From Sphingopyxis sp. UBA6723 (GTDB lineage Bacteria > Pseudomonadota > Alphaproteobacteria > Sphingomonadales > Sphingomonadaceae): a DNA stretch of 64,000 bases. Position 1 is the first letter of the stretch. Each line of letters opens with the position of its first letter. The notes beneath the pieces were generated by a model. It worked only from the letters and a program-made list of their open reading frames with translations. It had not been told where the DNA came from and made no database searches. Position numbers and translations under genes: made by a program. The DNA is taken from the NCBI RefSeq assembly GCF_002454115.1, contig NZ_DKIH01000005.1, positions 72,509 to 136,508 of the forward strand, given 5' to 3'. Positions 24,854 to 33,083 of the stretch are shown piece by piece.

Positions 24854-25072
24854 TTAATCCTGCTGGTCGGAAGCATCCGGCTTGGCAAGCGGCGCGAGGC
24901 GGTCAATAGCGGCCGCACGCTCGGCGGCAGTTTCGGCGGGCATCGCCATCGCATGCTCGCGCGTCATGCCCGGCGTCGGCGCCAGCGTTCCTGCCTCGAG
25001 ATCGGCCATGAGTCGGCGCACGAAGATCAGTTCGAGTTCCGTGTGGGTCAGAAAGGTGTCCAAGAGGCTCAT
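24854..25072 (-). CDS. hypothetical small helical protein
   Basis: 72 aa, MSLLDTFLTHTELELIFVRRLMADLEAGTL...EHAMAMPAETAAERAAAIDRLAPLA. Amphipathic helices, no cysteine, no membrane segment. A TGAAC-N16-CGTT (25108-25084) would start transcription next to the ATG. Probably real but unassigned. Confidence 0.6.
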   Translation of the reverse strand: MSLLDTFLTHTELELIFVRRLMADLEAGTLAPTPGMTREHAMAMPAETAAERAAAIDRLAPLAKPDASDQQD

Positions 25073-25140
25073 TGCCTTACGGCAACGCTCTGGCGCACAA
25101 CTTGTTCAACAGAATTTGCCGCGATTGCCCCCCGGGACGT

Positions 25141-25407
25141 TCACCGCAACTGGCTGTCCTTGCTGCCGCGCCGATTGAAGCCCGCCGACCGCACAGCCGC
25201 GTCGCGGTGCGATTGGCAGCGGACGCACGTGCGGGTTCCTGGCAGCGCGGTTTGCCGCGCTTGCGGGATGTGTTCGCCGCAATCCTCGCACCAAGCGGTG
25301 CCGTCGCCGGACGGCAGCCTGGCACGCGCCGCCTGGACCGCGTCGGACACGGTGTCGTCGATTTGTTCCTGCACGGCGCCGTCGCGCGCCCAACCATTGG
25401 CCATCAT
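25141..25407 (-). CDS. DksA/TraR-type C4 zinc finger protein
   Basis: 88 aa. AWCEDCGEHIPQARQTALPGTRTCVRCQ contains the C-x2-C...C-x2-C finger with the xxIPxxRxxAxPxxxxCxxCQ spacing typical of TraR/DksA. It lacks the long DksA coiled coil, resembling phage TraR/YbiI-type proteins that bind the RNA polymerase secondary channel. Start ATG 25407 behind GGGAGGATC. A one-mismatch stress promoter (GGAGC-N16-CGTT, 25449-25425) is upstream. Confidence 0.88.
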   Translation of the reverse strand: MMANGWARDGAVQEQIDDTVSDAVQAARARLPSGDGTAWCEDCGEHIPQARQTALPGTRTCVRCQSHRDAAVRSAGFNRRGSKDSQLR

Positions 25408-25545
25408 GCGATCCTCCCGCCACCAACGCGCCTTGATCCCAAAAGCTCCCGCGCGTTTTGCGCTATGGCGTTGGACGCGGGCGCCATTGAAGACTTGCGT
25501 CGGCAGCTCCAAGGTCTTGGCGCCTTTGCTTGGCAGCGCCGCGAC

Positions 25546-26265
25546 CTAGCTGCCGGGTCCCGCCAGCGGGTTGCTGGATATTTCGGGCTCGCCGCGGCCC
25601 GCGAAGGGACAAACCCAATCGGCATCCACCGCCCGGCCCGAATATTGCCGGGCTTCGGAGATCGTCCCGTGGCGCGCGAGCATCGGATTGGCATGGCCAG
25701 CCAGTTCAATGTCGCGCGCAATGATTGTCCTGCGCAGTTTGTCATAGACGCCGCCGGTACGAAGCTGCTCAAACTGATCGTGCAAATTGAAGATCAAGGC
25801 AGGTCGTTCGAAACGCCGCGCCGGACGGCTCGCACGCGGATGGAGGCCGACCACGAAGAAGGCTTCGCCGCCGAAGCTCAGCGAAAAATGGGGGTCGGTT
25901 GGATCGGCGCTGACGCGTGGATCGGCGGGCTGGCCATGCCACGCGTCTTTATGCGTGAGCGACTCCAGCCGCTCCCACAGGCAGCGCTCGAATTCTGTTT
26001 CGTTGAGGCCGCTATCGTCTTCAAATATCACGGCAAGCGACTGGAAAAGGGCCGGCTCACTGGCATAGCTCCAGGCCAGGTCGAGCAGGTTGGGATAGAT
26101 GCGCAGATCGTCCCACGCCGATCGCATATCGCGGCCGACCACGATCCGCATCTGGCCTTTTGCCAGCGCGGACTTGGCGCCAACGCAGGGAAAGGCCGGG
26201 TCGCGCACAAACGCTTCGAAGCGGCGTGCGAGAGGATGTTTGCTGTCGTCGGTCGGTTGAAGCAT
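25546..26265 (-). CDS. YqcI/YcgG family protein (GntA-like), copy 2
   Basis: 239 aa from ATG 26265, aligning residue for residue with copy 1 (MLQPTDDSKHPLARRFEAFVRDPAFPCVGAKSALAK...). SFGGEAFFVVGLHPRASRPARRFERPALIFNLHDQFEQLR and NPMLARHGTISEARQYSGR are conserved. It lacks the copy-1 tail and has no flavoprotein neighbour. The frame is open from 26340, but the promoter layout (GCAAC-N16-GGTT ending 10 bp before 26265 and a box 47.5 bp away) mirrors copy 1 and supports a leaderless start here. Confidence 0.86.
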   Translation of the reverse strand: MLQPTDDSKHPLARRFEAFVRDPAFPCVGAKSALAKGQMRIVVGRDMRSAWDDLRIYPNLLDLAWSYASEPALFQSLAVIFEDDSGLNETEFERCLWERLESLTHKDAWHGQPADPRVSADPTDPHFSLSFGGEAFFVVGLHPRASRPARRFERPALIFNLHDQFEQLRTGGVYDKLRRTIIARDIELAGHANPMLARHGTISEARQYSGRAVDADWVCPFAGRGEPEISSNPLAGPGS

Positions 26266-26274
26266 GCACGGAAA

Positions 26275-26299
26275 AACCGTCATGCCGCTGGCGAGTTGC
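26275..26299 (-). promoter_or_regulatory. EcfG-type promoter of gntA2
   Basis: Minus strand GCAAC (26299-26295), N16, GGTT (26278-26275); same sequence classes and distance to the ATG as gntA1. Confidence 0.65.
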
Positions 26300-26305
26300 A
26301 GACGA

Positions 26306-26319
26306 TTAACATGGGTTGC
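26306..26319. promoter_or_regulatory. Crp/Fnr-FixK-like box upstream of gntA2
   Basis: TTAACATGGGTTGC, a weaker match, but placed 15.5 bp (centre to centre) from the -35, exactly as at gntA1. Confidence 0.5.
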
Positions 26320-26463
26320 CATGAATTTTGGCGGGCGCATTATTGGTCGAAAGAGCGGCGATCAGTGGCGGCTATCGGCACAGGCCATGCGCAAGCGCAG
26401 CTGCTGCTGACGGCAAGGCAAAAAGGCGTGGAAGGCGCTGCCGCGTCGCGGCGTGCATCCTTT

Positions 26464-26667
26464 TCAGTTGGATCTGCCAGTCATCCCGCGGCTTTGCGCC
26501 CAGCCATAAAGATCTGCAATCATACCGCGCTCGGCTTCCTGTTGCAGAAAGACGACGACGGCTGTCTCGGCGTCGTGGTCGATGAAGCGCATCGTGGCAT
26601 AGCTTGCGCCATCGCGCTCGGTATCGCCACCTTCGATTTCGTCAGGCCAAATTTCGATTGTCCGCAC
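26464..26667 (-). CDS. hypothetical small protein
   Basis: 67 aa, MRTIEIWPDEIEGGDTERDGASYATMRFIDHDAETAVVVFLQQEAERGMIADLYGWAQS. A compact alpha/beta pattern, acidic, no membrane segment, no family recognised. Preceded by a box plus GCAAC-N16-CATT element (26764-26709), so it appears to belong to the same stress set. Confidence 0.6.
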   Translation of the reverse strand: MRTIEIWPDEIEGGDTERDGASYATMRFIDHDAETAVVVFLQQEAERGMIADLYGWAQSRGMTGRSN

Positions 26668-26708
26668 TGGCCATTCCTTTCCAAGCCACTGTCAGCGAAT
26701 GGTTCGAA

Positions 26709-26733
26709 AATGCCGAAACTTGATTTTGGTTGC
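26709..26733 (-). promoter_or_regulatory. possible EcfG-type promoter
   Basis: Minus strand GCAAC (26733-26729), N16, CATT (26712-26709), one mismatch in the -10. Confidence 0.45.
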
Positions 26734-26750
26734 AGAAGAGCTGGGTGATT

Positions 26751-26764
26751 TTAACCGAGATCAT
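26751..26764. promoter_or_regulatory. Crp/Fnr-FixK-like box
   Basis: TTAACCGAGATCAT, 11 of 14 to the consensus; centre 26.5 bp from the -35 at 26729-26733. Confidence 0.5.
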
Positions 26765-26920
26765 TCGCTTTGCCGGTCGTGCTAATTGCACAGCCTGATC
26801 GAAAGAGCCCCCCCTCCCGGCACTGCAACGCCAAAGGGGACGGCCCCTCGGCCGCTGGCAGTCGTGTCAGGGTCGTGGCGGCGGCGCGGACCCGCCCGCG
26901 TCCATTTCGATCGCGCCCCA

Positions 26921-27325
26921 TCAGGGTGCTTGCCGTTTGACCGCCGCTAACAGGCGTTTGATGTGCGCTACGACCTTTTCCGGCTCATAGGGACGCCGCA
27001 GATGCGGCCCGTCGTCGCAAAGTTGGCTGGCTGCTTTGGCGGCAGCGTCGACGCTACCGGCAAGAACGGTCGTGATCGCGGGAAATTCTTCGCGAAGCCG
27101 AATGCGGAGCTCGAACGCATTGATCGAACCTGCGAGTTCGGCGTCGGCAAGCACGGCATCGGCGCTGGCGGTGCCGCGCCGCAGCGCGGTCAGCACTTCG
27201 TCTGAATTTGCTGCTTCGATCACCTTGTAGCCGCAGTGGCGTAGATATTCCGCCAGCGCATTGCGGATCAGGACGTCACCGTCCGCGACGATCAGGCACT
27301 GCGCGTCTGCGTGTCGGTTTTCCAT
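26921..27325 (-). CDS. receiver-domain protein, divergent
   Basis: 134 aa. Receiver fold with VADGDVLIRNALAEYLRHCGYKVIEAANSDEVL and D61 (VLADAELAGS). The acidic pocket is VADGD rather than EDD, and the final lysine region reads RRPYEPEKV with no Lys before the proline. Phosphorylation or signalling may therefore be altered. It overlaps the preceding receiver gene by 34 bp, implying coupling. Confidence 0.82.
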   Translation of the reverse strand: MENRHADAQCLIVADGDVLIRNALAEYLRHCGYKVIEAANSDEVLTALRRGTASADAVLADAELAGSINAFELRIRLREEFPAITTVLAGSVDAAAKAASQLCDDGPHLRRPYEPEKVVAHIKRLLAAVKRQAP

Positions 27326-27684
27326 GCGGTTCCCATCAACTTGGTCACTTCCTTGACCAGCGCATCCGCCAGATAAGGCTTTGCAAGAAATATGTCTGCG
27401 GGTGCCGCTTCACTCGACATCAGGTGGCCCGAACAGACAATCACCGGACGCGCGGGCGCGAGTGCCTTGGACCGCCGCGTGAGTTCCATCCCGTCGATCC
27501 CGCCGGGCATGCGCACGTCGGTAATCATAAGATCGACCGGCTGTCCGGACAGCAAAACGGCGAGACCCTCTTCACCGTCGGTTGCCTCGAGGACGGCATA
27601 ACCTTCGTCTCGCAAGGACTCGCTGATCAGGAAGCGAATGAGAAACTCGTCTTCGACCAGAAGTATGTTGCGTTCGCCCACCAT
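27292..27684 (-). CDS. single-domain response regulator
   Basis: 130 aa from ATG 27684. ILLVEDEFLIRFLISESLRDEGYAVLEA, D56 in LMITDVRMPGGIDG, VIVCSGH and FLAKPYLADAL. A complete receiver without output domain; probably a phospho-relay or kinase-modulating protein. A GGAAC-N17-CGTA (27782-27757, minus) is a possible promoter for this pair of receivers. Confidence 0.88.
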   Translation of the reverse strand: MVGERNILLVEDEFLIRFLISESLRDEGYAVLEATDGEEGLAVLLSGQPVDLMITDVRMPGGIDGMELTRRSKALAPARPVIVCSGHLMSSEAAPADIFLAKPYLADALVKEVTKLMGTAWKTDTQTRSA

Positions 27685-27902
27685 TTGGTCCTTGTTCTGA
27701 GCGTCGGCCGACCAGCCAGCGCGCGACGGCTTCATCAGCTTCCCGATTCATTTCAATACGCTAGCCCGAAGCCGATCGTTCCGAAAGGGCGTGGCGAAGC
27801 TATCTTTGTTTCGAAAATCGACATTGCCGCAGACGGTGCATATTGCATGCCGATGCGGAGCCTAAGCGCGTTGCTTTCTGCGATCAGCCGCACTTTGCGT
27901 AG

Positions 27903-27915
27903 TGAAGTCACTTCA
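27903..27915. promoter_or_regulatory. 13-bp palindrome TGAAGTCACTTCA
   Basis: Perfect odd palindrome in the 327-bp gap before the gene at 28012; a candidate operator of unknown binder. The rest of the gap shows no gene I recognise. Confidence 0.35.
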
Positions 27916-28011
27916 AATGGATGCCGGACAGGTCGTGGCCTCAGGCTGCAATGACGACAGAAACATGCTAAATATGTCGCCGGCATCGCCGAATCACAGG
28001 GGTCGCTCCAC

Positions 28012-28257
28012 GTGAGATCATTTTCTGAAAAAGACATCTGGGCCGAGGTGCGCGCGGCCGAGCGCCAACACGGCGATCGGGCGGAAGCCGAACTCGCTCG
28101 TCGGATCCACGAACTGACGGCGGCGGAGCAGTTCGATGAAGCGTCTTTCTGGTCCGCCGTTGCGGCGCGCCTGAAACAACTTCACGATATCAAATTGCCG
28201 GGGCCATCGGTGCTGCCGAAGCTGCTGAACGAAATCGACAGCGGCAAAACGTCCTGA
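28012..28257 (+). CDS. small DUF6961-like protein
   Basis: 81 aa, GTG start: MRSFSEKDIWAEVRAAERQHGDRAEAELARRIHELTAAEQFDEASFWSAVAARLKQLHDI. Shares the W...AxExxHGxxAE...FWxAVxxRLxxL pattern with the proteins at 4569 and 63175. It has no FixK-like box upstream, unlike those two. Function unknown. Confidence 0.72.
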   Translation: MRSFSEKDIWAEVRAAERQHGDRAEAELARRIHELTAAEQFDEASFWSAVAARLKQLHDIKLPGPSVLPKLLNEIDSGKTS

Positions 28258-28458
28258 TCGGTTCAGTCCGAACCGGGTAACCGCCGCTCGCCGACTTGCG
28301 CCCGGGCTGGTAACGACAATTCGCTCCCAGTGACCTGCGCGCAAGCGCTGACTTAGAAGATGCCGGGAGTTGCTTTTCCGCCGAATAACCGGTCCGGCAA
28401 TGCCATTCGCAACCCGCCGGACCCTGCTGCGTTGGATGGTCATGCGAGAAACAATCTC

Positions 28459-29220
28459 ATGACGCCGCGCTGGCCGTCTTCCCTTTGGGTCGTGCGCCAC
28501 GGGCAGAGCGCGGGTAATGTCGCGCGTGATGCTGCCGATGCCGCCGGCGCCGAGCGCATCGAACTGGACCACCGCGATGTCGACGTGCCGCTGTCGCGGC
28601 TTGGGAAGGAGCAATCGCGCGCCCTCGGAGAATGGTTTGCTGCCGGCAAGGAAGATGGGCGGCCCGAGATCCTGCTTGCCTCGCCTTATGTCCGCGCGGT
28701 GCAAACGGCCGAGATCTTTCGTCATGCCGGGGGATGCGCGTCGGATGTCGCAATCTGCATCGACGAGCGGCTCCGCGAAAAGGAATTCGGTATTCTCGAT
28801 GGTCTGACCCGGTTCGGAATCGAGGCAGCCCATCCCGACCAGGCCGAGTATCGCAGCCTGCTCGGTAAATTCTATCACCGCCCACCGGGGGGCGAGAGCT
28901 GGTGCGATGTCATTTTGCGGCTGCGCTCGCTCCTCGACACGGTGTCGCTGCACTATGGCGGACGCCGGGTAATGATCGTGGCGCACCAGGTGGTCGTGCT
29001 TTGCCTGCGGACCATTATTGAAAATCTTGGAGAAGCCGAGATTCTCGCGATCGACAAGGAGGGCGATGTCGCCAACTGCGCGATTACCGAATATCGCTTT
29101 CATCCTCAGCCCGGTGGCGATGGTCACCTCGCGCTCGCCCGCTATAATGTGACGGCGCCGATGCAGGATGAAGTTCCGGTGACGCGCGAACCCGATGCGA
29201 TGGTTGCCGCGCGTGGCTGA
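28459..29220 (+). CDS. histidine phosphatase (phosphoglycerate mutase-like) family protein
   Basis: 253 aa from ATG 28459. The catalytic RHG motif is in LWVVRHGQSAGN; LLASPYVRAVQTAEIF, the acid EKEFG and the second His in MIVAHQVVVLCL complete the active site. It is larger than cobalamin phosphatase CobC and probably acts on a phosphosugar or nucleotide. An upstream open frame to 28360 is low complexity. Its stop overlaps the next gene. Confidence 0.85.
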   Translation: MTPRWPSSLWVVRHGQSAGNVARDAADAAGAERIELDHRDVDVPLSRLGKEQSRALGEWFAAGKEDGRPEILLASPYVRAVQTAEIFRHAGGCASDVAICIDERLREKEFGILDGLTRFGIEAAHPDQAEYRSLLGKFYHRPPGGESWCDVILRLRSLLDTVSLHYGGRRVMIVAHQVVVLCLRTIIENLGEAEILAIDKEGDVANCAITEYRFHPQPGGDGHLALARYNVTAPMQDEVPVTREPDAMVAARG

Positions 29221-30094
29221 CCCGATCGCGCTCGATACCGCCTGGCTCAAGGCGCACCCGCTCCCCGACCACCATGATAATATCGACAAGAACGGCCGCG
29301 GGCGGGTGCTGGTTATTGGCGGCTGCCGCAGGGTACCCGGCGGCATGCTGCTCACCGCCGAGGCGGCATTCCGCGCCGGTGCCGGCAAGGTAACGATCGC
29401 GACGATCGCATCGGCGGCGATCGCTGTCGGCGTTGCCTGTCCGGCCTGCGCTATCGTTGCGCTGCCCGAAACCGCCACCGGCGAAATCGCGCCCGAAAGC
29501 GCCGATTTGCTGCTTGCGGAAATTGCCGGCCATGATGCCATCGTATTTGGTCCGGCGATGATCGACGAAGATATCGTTTGCCAGCTGCTTGCCGCGCTTT
29601 TGCCCGCGCTGCCTGACGATATGTTCCTGCTTCTCGACGCCGCCGCACTGCGTGCAGCAAGCGAACATGCCGAATTTATCTCGGCTCGCAGCGCGCATAC
29701 CGTGCTGACCCCGCATGCGGGCGAACTCGCGGCCATGCTCGGCGTGGACACGGACAGTGTGACCCGCGATCCGCTCGGCGCGCTTGTCCAAGCCGCCGAA
29801 CGCTATGGCGCCGCGGTCATGGTCAAGGGTGCGACGAGCCATGTGCTGGGGGAGGGGACCTGCCTTGCCTATGCCGGCGGCGGGCTGGGTCTCGCGGTGA
29901 GCGGCTCGGGCGACGTGCTCGCCGGTCTGATCGCAGGTCTCGGTGCGCAGGGACTTTCTCCGCTCCGTGCTGCCGCCTGGGGCATCTGGCTTCACGGGGA
30001 AGCGGGACGCCGCTTGTCCGAGACGATGGGGCCAATCGGCTACCTGCCGCGCGAACTCGCAGCGCTCGCGCCCGGGCTCATGCGCGGGGTTTAA
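29195..30094 (+). CDS. nnrD: ADP/ATP-dependent NAD(P)H-hydrate dehydratase
   Basis: 299 aa. Ribokinase-like repair enzyme converting damaged NAD(P)HX to NAD(P)H. Visible motifs: GRVLVIGGCRRVPGGMLLTAEAAFRAGAGKVTIAT, VLTPHAGELAAMLG, VMVKGATSHV and the catalytic loop VSGSGDVLAGLIAGLGAQG. Only the dehydratase half is present; the YjeF_N epimerase usually fused to it is missing and must be elsewhere. Start may be ATG 29195 or GTG 29213, both overlapping the phosphatase stop. Confidence 0.88.
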   Translation: MRWLPRVADPIALDTAWLKAHPLPDHHDNIDKNGRGRVLVIGGCRRVPGGMLLTAEAAFRAGAGKVTIATIASAAIAVGVACPACAIVALPETATGEIAPESADLLLAEIAGHDAIVFGPAMIDEDIVCQLLAALLPALPDDMFLLLDAAALRAASEHAEFISARSAHTVLTPHAGELAAMLGVDTDSVTRDPLGALVQAAERYGAAVMVKGATSHVLGEGTCLAYAGGGLGLAVSGSGDVLAGLIAGLGAQGLSPLRAAAWGIWLHGEAGRRLSETMGPIGYLPRELAALAPGLMRGV

Positions 30095-30343
30095 CAGCGC
30101 CGCACGCGACAGACTTCCGCATGACTGTGAGGGTCATGGGACCTGTTGCCGTCCGCAACTTGTCGGATCAAATAAAATGCGCGTGGTGCTGCCGCATTCA
30201 CGGGCAGGCGGCACAAATCGATGACCCATTGGAAAGGCGCTCGCGCGTTGGAGCGCGCGTTTCCAGGGACTTCCCGTCTGCACCGCATTGCGCGGCTGGC
30301 GCTGCCGCACGGGCGAAGTCGTCCCGGCCAAAAAGCAATTACG

Positions 30344-30369
30344 GAAACTTCAGCGAGGCCCGGTGCGTT
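30344..30369 (+). promoter_or_regulatory. possible EcfG-type promoter
   Basis: GAAAC (30344-30348), N17, CGTT (30366-30369): one mismatch, 24 bp before ATG 30394. Confidence 0.35.
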
Positions 30370-30393
30370 GCTTTGAACGGAAGGAGCTGGATA

Positions 30394-30855
30394 ATGAATC
30401 TCCCGCACGACACCCTTGTCCTGGTCGCCGATGGCCGCAAAGCGCTATTCCTGCGCAACCAGGGAAATGGGCAGCATATCGATTTGCGCACCGCATCGCA
30501 CGAGGAGCGCGAAGACCGAAAAAACAGCGACATTAAAACTGCCCCTTCGGGTCAGTCGCCGGCACCCGGTGGCACCGGACTGTCTGGCGGGACGATGGGC
30601 GAGCCGGACTTCCATCAACAGGAAGAAGACCGTTTTGCTCAGGACCTTGCGAAACGGATCAATTCCATGGCGTTGGCCGGAAGTTTTGATGCGCTCGTGG
30701 TTGTGGCGCCGGCCAGAACGATGGGAGAGTTGCGCCCGCTCTGGCATAAGGAGGTGACGCGGCGAATTCTCGGCGAACATGTCAAGGAGATGACCGACCG
30801 TCCCTTGGCGGACATCGAAGCATTGCTGGTTGGCGAAGGCGTGCCGCCGCACTGA
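30394..30855 (+). CDS. host-attachment family protein (PF10116 type)
   Basis: 153 aa from ATG 30394 (ribosome site AAGGAGC). Begins LVLVADGRKALFLRNQGN, middle Pro/Gly linker with EPDFHQQEEDRFAQDLAKRIN, C-terminal DALVVVAPARTMGELRPLWHKEVTRRILGEHVKEMTDRPLADIEALL. This is the family annotated as required for attachment to host cells in Agrobacterium; it is widespread in free-living bacteria, and the fold resembles eRF1/ribosome-rescue type domains. Cytoplasmic, no signal peptide. Confidence 0.86.
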   Translation: MNLPHDTLVLVADGRKALFLRNQGNGQHIDLRTASHEEREDRKNSDIKTAPSGQSPAPGGTGLSGGTMGEPDFHQQEEDRFAQDLAKRINSMALAGSFDALVVVAPARTMGELRPLWHKEVTRRILGEHVKEMTDRPLADIEALLVGEGVPPH

Positions 30856-30883
30856 CCGCCGATCCGGGCGCCGGCGTCGCGGT

Positions 30884-31363
30884 TCACAGCGCGTCTTCGT
30901 CATCCTGCTGCGGTGTCGGTGCGCTGCCGCGAGCGATGAAGCTGATCTTGCCCTGCGGTTCGAGGATCGCCCATTCGACGTCGGCCAGACGGGCGATGCC
31001 GGCGAGGCGCATTTCGGACAAAATTTCGTCCCGCGTGAGTCGGTCGCGGCGAAGGTTCGCCTCGATGATCGTTCCATGTCTGACGACCACGCGGGGCTCA
31101 CCGTCCAGCATGTTTTTCAGCTTCGGAAAGAGATATGTCAGCCAGCTCAGCGTCAGCGCCCAAAAGGCAAAGGTGCCGATCGCGAGCATTCCGCCCGTGA
31201 GGCTGAAGTCGTTGTGCGTCACCCCTTGTTGAATCAAGTCGCCCATCACCACAAGCAGGACAAGCTCGAACGGCGTCATTTGGCCAAGTTCGCGCTTTCC
31301 CAAGAGGCGGATCAGCACATAGAGAAGCACGAACATCGCGGTCGCGCGCAGCACGATATCCAT
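30884..31363 (-). CDS. DUF421 membrane protein (YetF-like)
   Basis: 159 aa. Two to three membrane helices (VLRATAMFVLLYVLIRLLGKRELGQMTPFELVLLVVMGDLIQQG, GTFAFWALTLSWLTYLF) precede the DUF421 cytosolic part VVVRHGTIIEANLRRDRLTRDEILSEMRLAGIARLADVEWAILEPQGKISFI. Start overlaps the stop of the upstream gene (ATGA), forming an operon. Confidence 0.88.
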   Translation of the reverse strand: MDIVLRATAMFVLLYVLIRLLGKRELGQMTPFELVLLVVMGDLIQQGVTHNDFSLTGGMLAIGTFAFWALTLSWLTYLFPKLKNMLDGEPRVVVRHGTIIEANLRRDRLTRDEILSEMRLAGIARLADVEWAILEPQGKISFIARGSAPTPQQDDEDAL

Positions 31364-31899
31364 CAGGGGTGAACCTTGATCCGGAAATGCCGCCGCCCGA
31401 TCAGCCGTTCGCCGTCATAGAGCGTAATGTAGCCCGCATTGCCGCCAAAAAGCGGCGGATTGATTTGCCCATCGATCTTGACCCGCAGGGTTTCACCTTC
31501 CGCGAGCGGCCCGTAGGCAAACCGATATTCGCCCTCCTTGAAGGTCTCCTCGGTCGCTGCGGGAATCATCGTATTGATCGTAATGTCGCGCCAAAGACCG
31601 GTTTCGATCGCCAGGGTTGCATCTGCGATCGCCATATTGGCGCGAATGTCGATCGACGTTTCCAGGAATTCGCCGTTGCGGATGACTGTGGGAATCTGCA
31701 CACCCATTGTTGCGGCTCCGAAGTCTGCCTCGATGCGGGAGCTTGGCTGTCCGCCAAACACGCCTGCCACCGCCGCGACAAGCAGGCCGCCGAAAACGAT
31801 AAACGAGACGGGGCTCGCGTGTCGGTCCCAAAAGCGCGACCGTTCAAGGGGCTCGTCTATGCCATCTGGCGCGCTGGGCGTTGCAGCAGAACTGTCCAT
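31363..31899 (-). CDS. membrane-anchored protein of unknown function
   Basis: 178 aa. A cytosolic start, one helix (VSFIVFGGLLVAAVAGVFGG, about residues 32-51), then a periplasmic domain of beta character: TVIRNGEFLETSIDIRANMAIADATLAIE...EGEYRFAYGPLAEGETLRVKIDGQINPPLFGGNAGYITLYDGERLIGRRHFRIKVHP. I recognise no family. Coupled to the DUF421 gene. A GCAAC-N16-CGTT promoter lies just upstream of the ATG. Confidence 0.75.
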   Translation of the reverse strand: MDSSAATPSAPDGIDEPLERSRFWDRHASPVSFIVFGGLLVAAVAGVFGGQPSSRIEADFGAATMGVQIPTVIRNGEFLETSIDIRANMAIADATLAIETGLWRDITINTMIPAATEETFKEGEYRFAYGPLAEGETLRVKIDGQINPPLFGGNAGYITLYDGERLIGRRHFRIKVHP

Positions 31900-31907
31900 G
31901 GCGATAC

Positions 31908-31932
31908 AACGCCGCTATCCTCTTGTCGTTGC
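31908..31932 (-). promoter_or_regulatory. EcfG-type promoter of the DUF421 operon
   Basis: Minus strand GCAAC (31932-31928), N16, CGTT (31911-31908). The transcript would start within a few bases of ATG 31899. Confidence 0.55.
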
Positions 31933-32101
31933 TGCCGCGCAATGAAGGCCATAATGCGCCCAGCAGCGAGAGGATTGTTTGCGCATGGACAGCTGCATGC
32001 AAGCGGTGGTCGGGCTCGCCGTCATTGCGGGACCATAGGCCGACGCAGGGAGGCAAGCAGACAGCGTATCGCTGAGAGATGCTTGCGCCGCAGCGGCCAA
32101 A

Positions 32102-32467
32102 CTAACGGCTGCCGCCCACGGGGGCATCGGCGCCTGTCTTAGGTCCATGGTCGGTCGGCCGCGGCATATGGCCGCCACCGCCCTGCGCGTCGTCGTCATA
32201 ATCTTCGGGGTTGCCACCGCCGCCGGCACCTGCGCCGCTGCCGGTCACCGGACCGCTGCCTTGCTTGTTCGCCCTTTTCCCGCGGTTCCGGGCAGCCGTG
32301 ACGTCGCCGTCCTCGCGTTCGGTCTTGGGATAATCCTCGGGGACCGCGGTGCCGACATTCTCGCGGTCTTCGACTTTCTGCTGCGGCAGCGAGCCGGGCG
32401 TAGGGGCACGCGGCCCGGAATCGGGGCGGGCGTCGTCATGCGGGCGGTGCGGGTTGCTGTCGCTCAT
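32102..32467 (-). CDS. disordered Gly/Asp-rich small protein
   Basis: 121 aa from ATG 32467 (ribosome site AAGGACAG). MSDSNPHRPHDDARPDSGPRAPTPGSLPQQKVEDRENVGTAVPEDYP followed by GSGAGAGGGGNPEDYDDDAQGGGGHM. Probably intrinsically disordered, with some resemblance in composition to hydrophilin-like desiccation proteins. Downstream of the hemerythrin gene in the same direction (26-bp gap). Confidence 0.65.
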   Translation of the reverse strand: MSDSNPHRPHDDARPDSGPRAPTPGSLPQQKVEDRENVGTAVPEDYPKTEREDGDVTAARNRGKRANKQGSGPVTGSGAGAGGGGNPEDYDDDAQGGGGHMPRPTDHGPKTGADAPVGGSR

Positions 32468-32493
32468 GGCATCTGTCCTTCTTTGATCGGGGA

Positions 32494-33060
32494 TCAGGCG
32501 GCGGCGAAGCCGGCCTTGTTCATCTCGGCGGTGACAAGGGCATTGCCTTCCTTGCCGAGCGCGGCGCGCAGGCGCGGGAACAGCGCGTCTTCCTCCTCGG
32601 CAATATGCGCTTCGATTTCGCTGCGAAATTTGCGGACCTTGGCGATCCATTGAGGATCGTCGTTCGGCATCGCGCCAAGGTCGTGGAGATATTGCTTCAC
32701 ATAGCCATGGTCGTGGATGAGCTGATCGGCATCCTCGACCTGGCCATGGTCCCGCATCGCAGGATAAACGACATTTTCTTCCTCAAACGCATGTTTGGCG
32801 AGCGCATGCTTGAGCTGGGTCAGCAACATGCCGCGCTTCCAGGTCTGCGACGCGTCGGTCTTCTCGATGGCATCGAAAAGACGAAGCGTCAGCCGGTGTT
32901 CGGCCTTGAGACCTTCGTCCCACTCACCCTGCGCGGCGGTGATCCCCTGGACCACCGCCTTGCGGCCGAAGTTCGCCGCGAGCCCGACAACGAAGCCTGC
33001 CGCGGCGGCGCCGAGCAGAATGACGGGGCTCTTGTTTCCGGTCAGAATATTCGTTGCCAT
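32494..33060 (-). CDS. hemerythrin domain protein with membrane anchor
   Basis: 188 aa. An N-terminal helix (SPVILLGAAAAGFVVGLAANFG) is followed by a hemerythrin HHE-type bundle: AEHRLTLRLFDAIE, HAFEEENVVYPAMRDHG, IHDHGYVKQYLHDL and HIAEEEDALFPRLRAAL, containing the expected His/Glu iron ligands. May bind O2, NO or iron at the membrane. Second of three genes (SDR, hemerythrin, disordered protein). Confidence 0.88.
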   Translation of the reverse strand: MATNILTGNKSPVILLGAAAAGFVVGLAANFGRKAVVQGITAAQGEWDEGLKAEHRLTLRLFDAIEKTDASQTWKRGMLLTQLKHALAKHAFEEENVVYPAMRDHGQVEDADQLIHDHGYVKQYLHDLGAMPNDDPQWIAKVRKFRSEIEAHIAEEEDALFPRLRAALGKEGNALVTAEMNKAGFAAA

Positions 33061-33083
33061 GGTCGTCTCCTTGGGTCTGGGGG

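Noticed and set aside
25072..26748. 558-codon plus-strand frame over the zinc-finger, gntA2 and small genes
   Set aside because: It covers three genes with clear domains on the minus strand and shows no domain itself.
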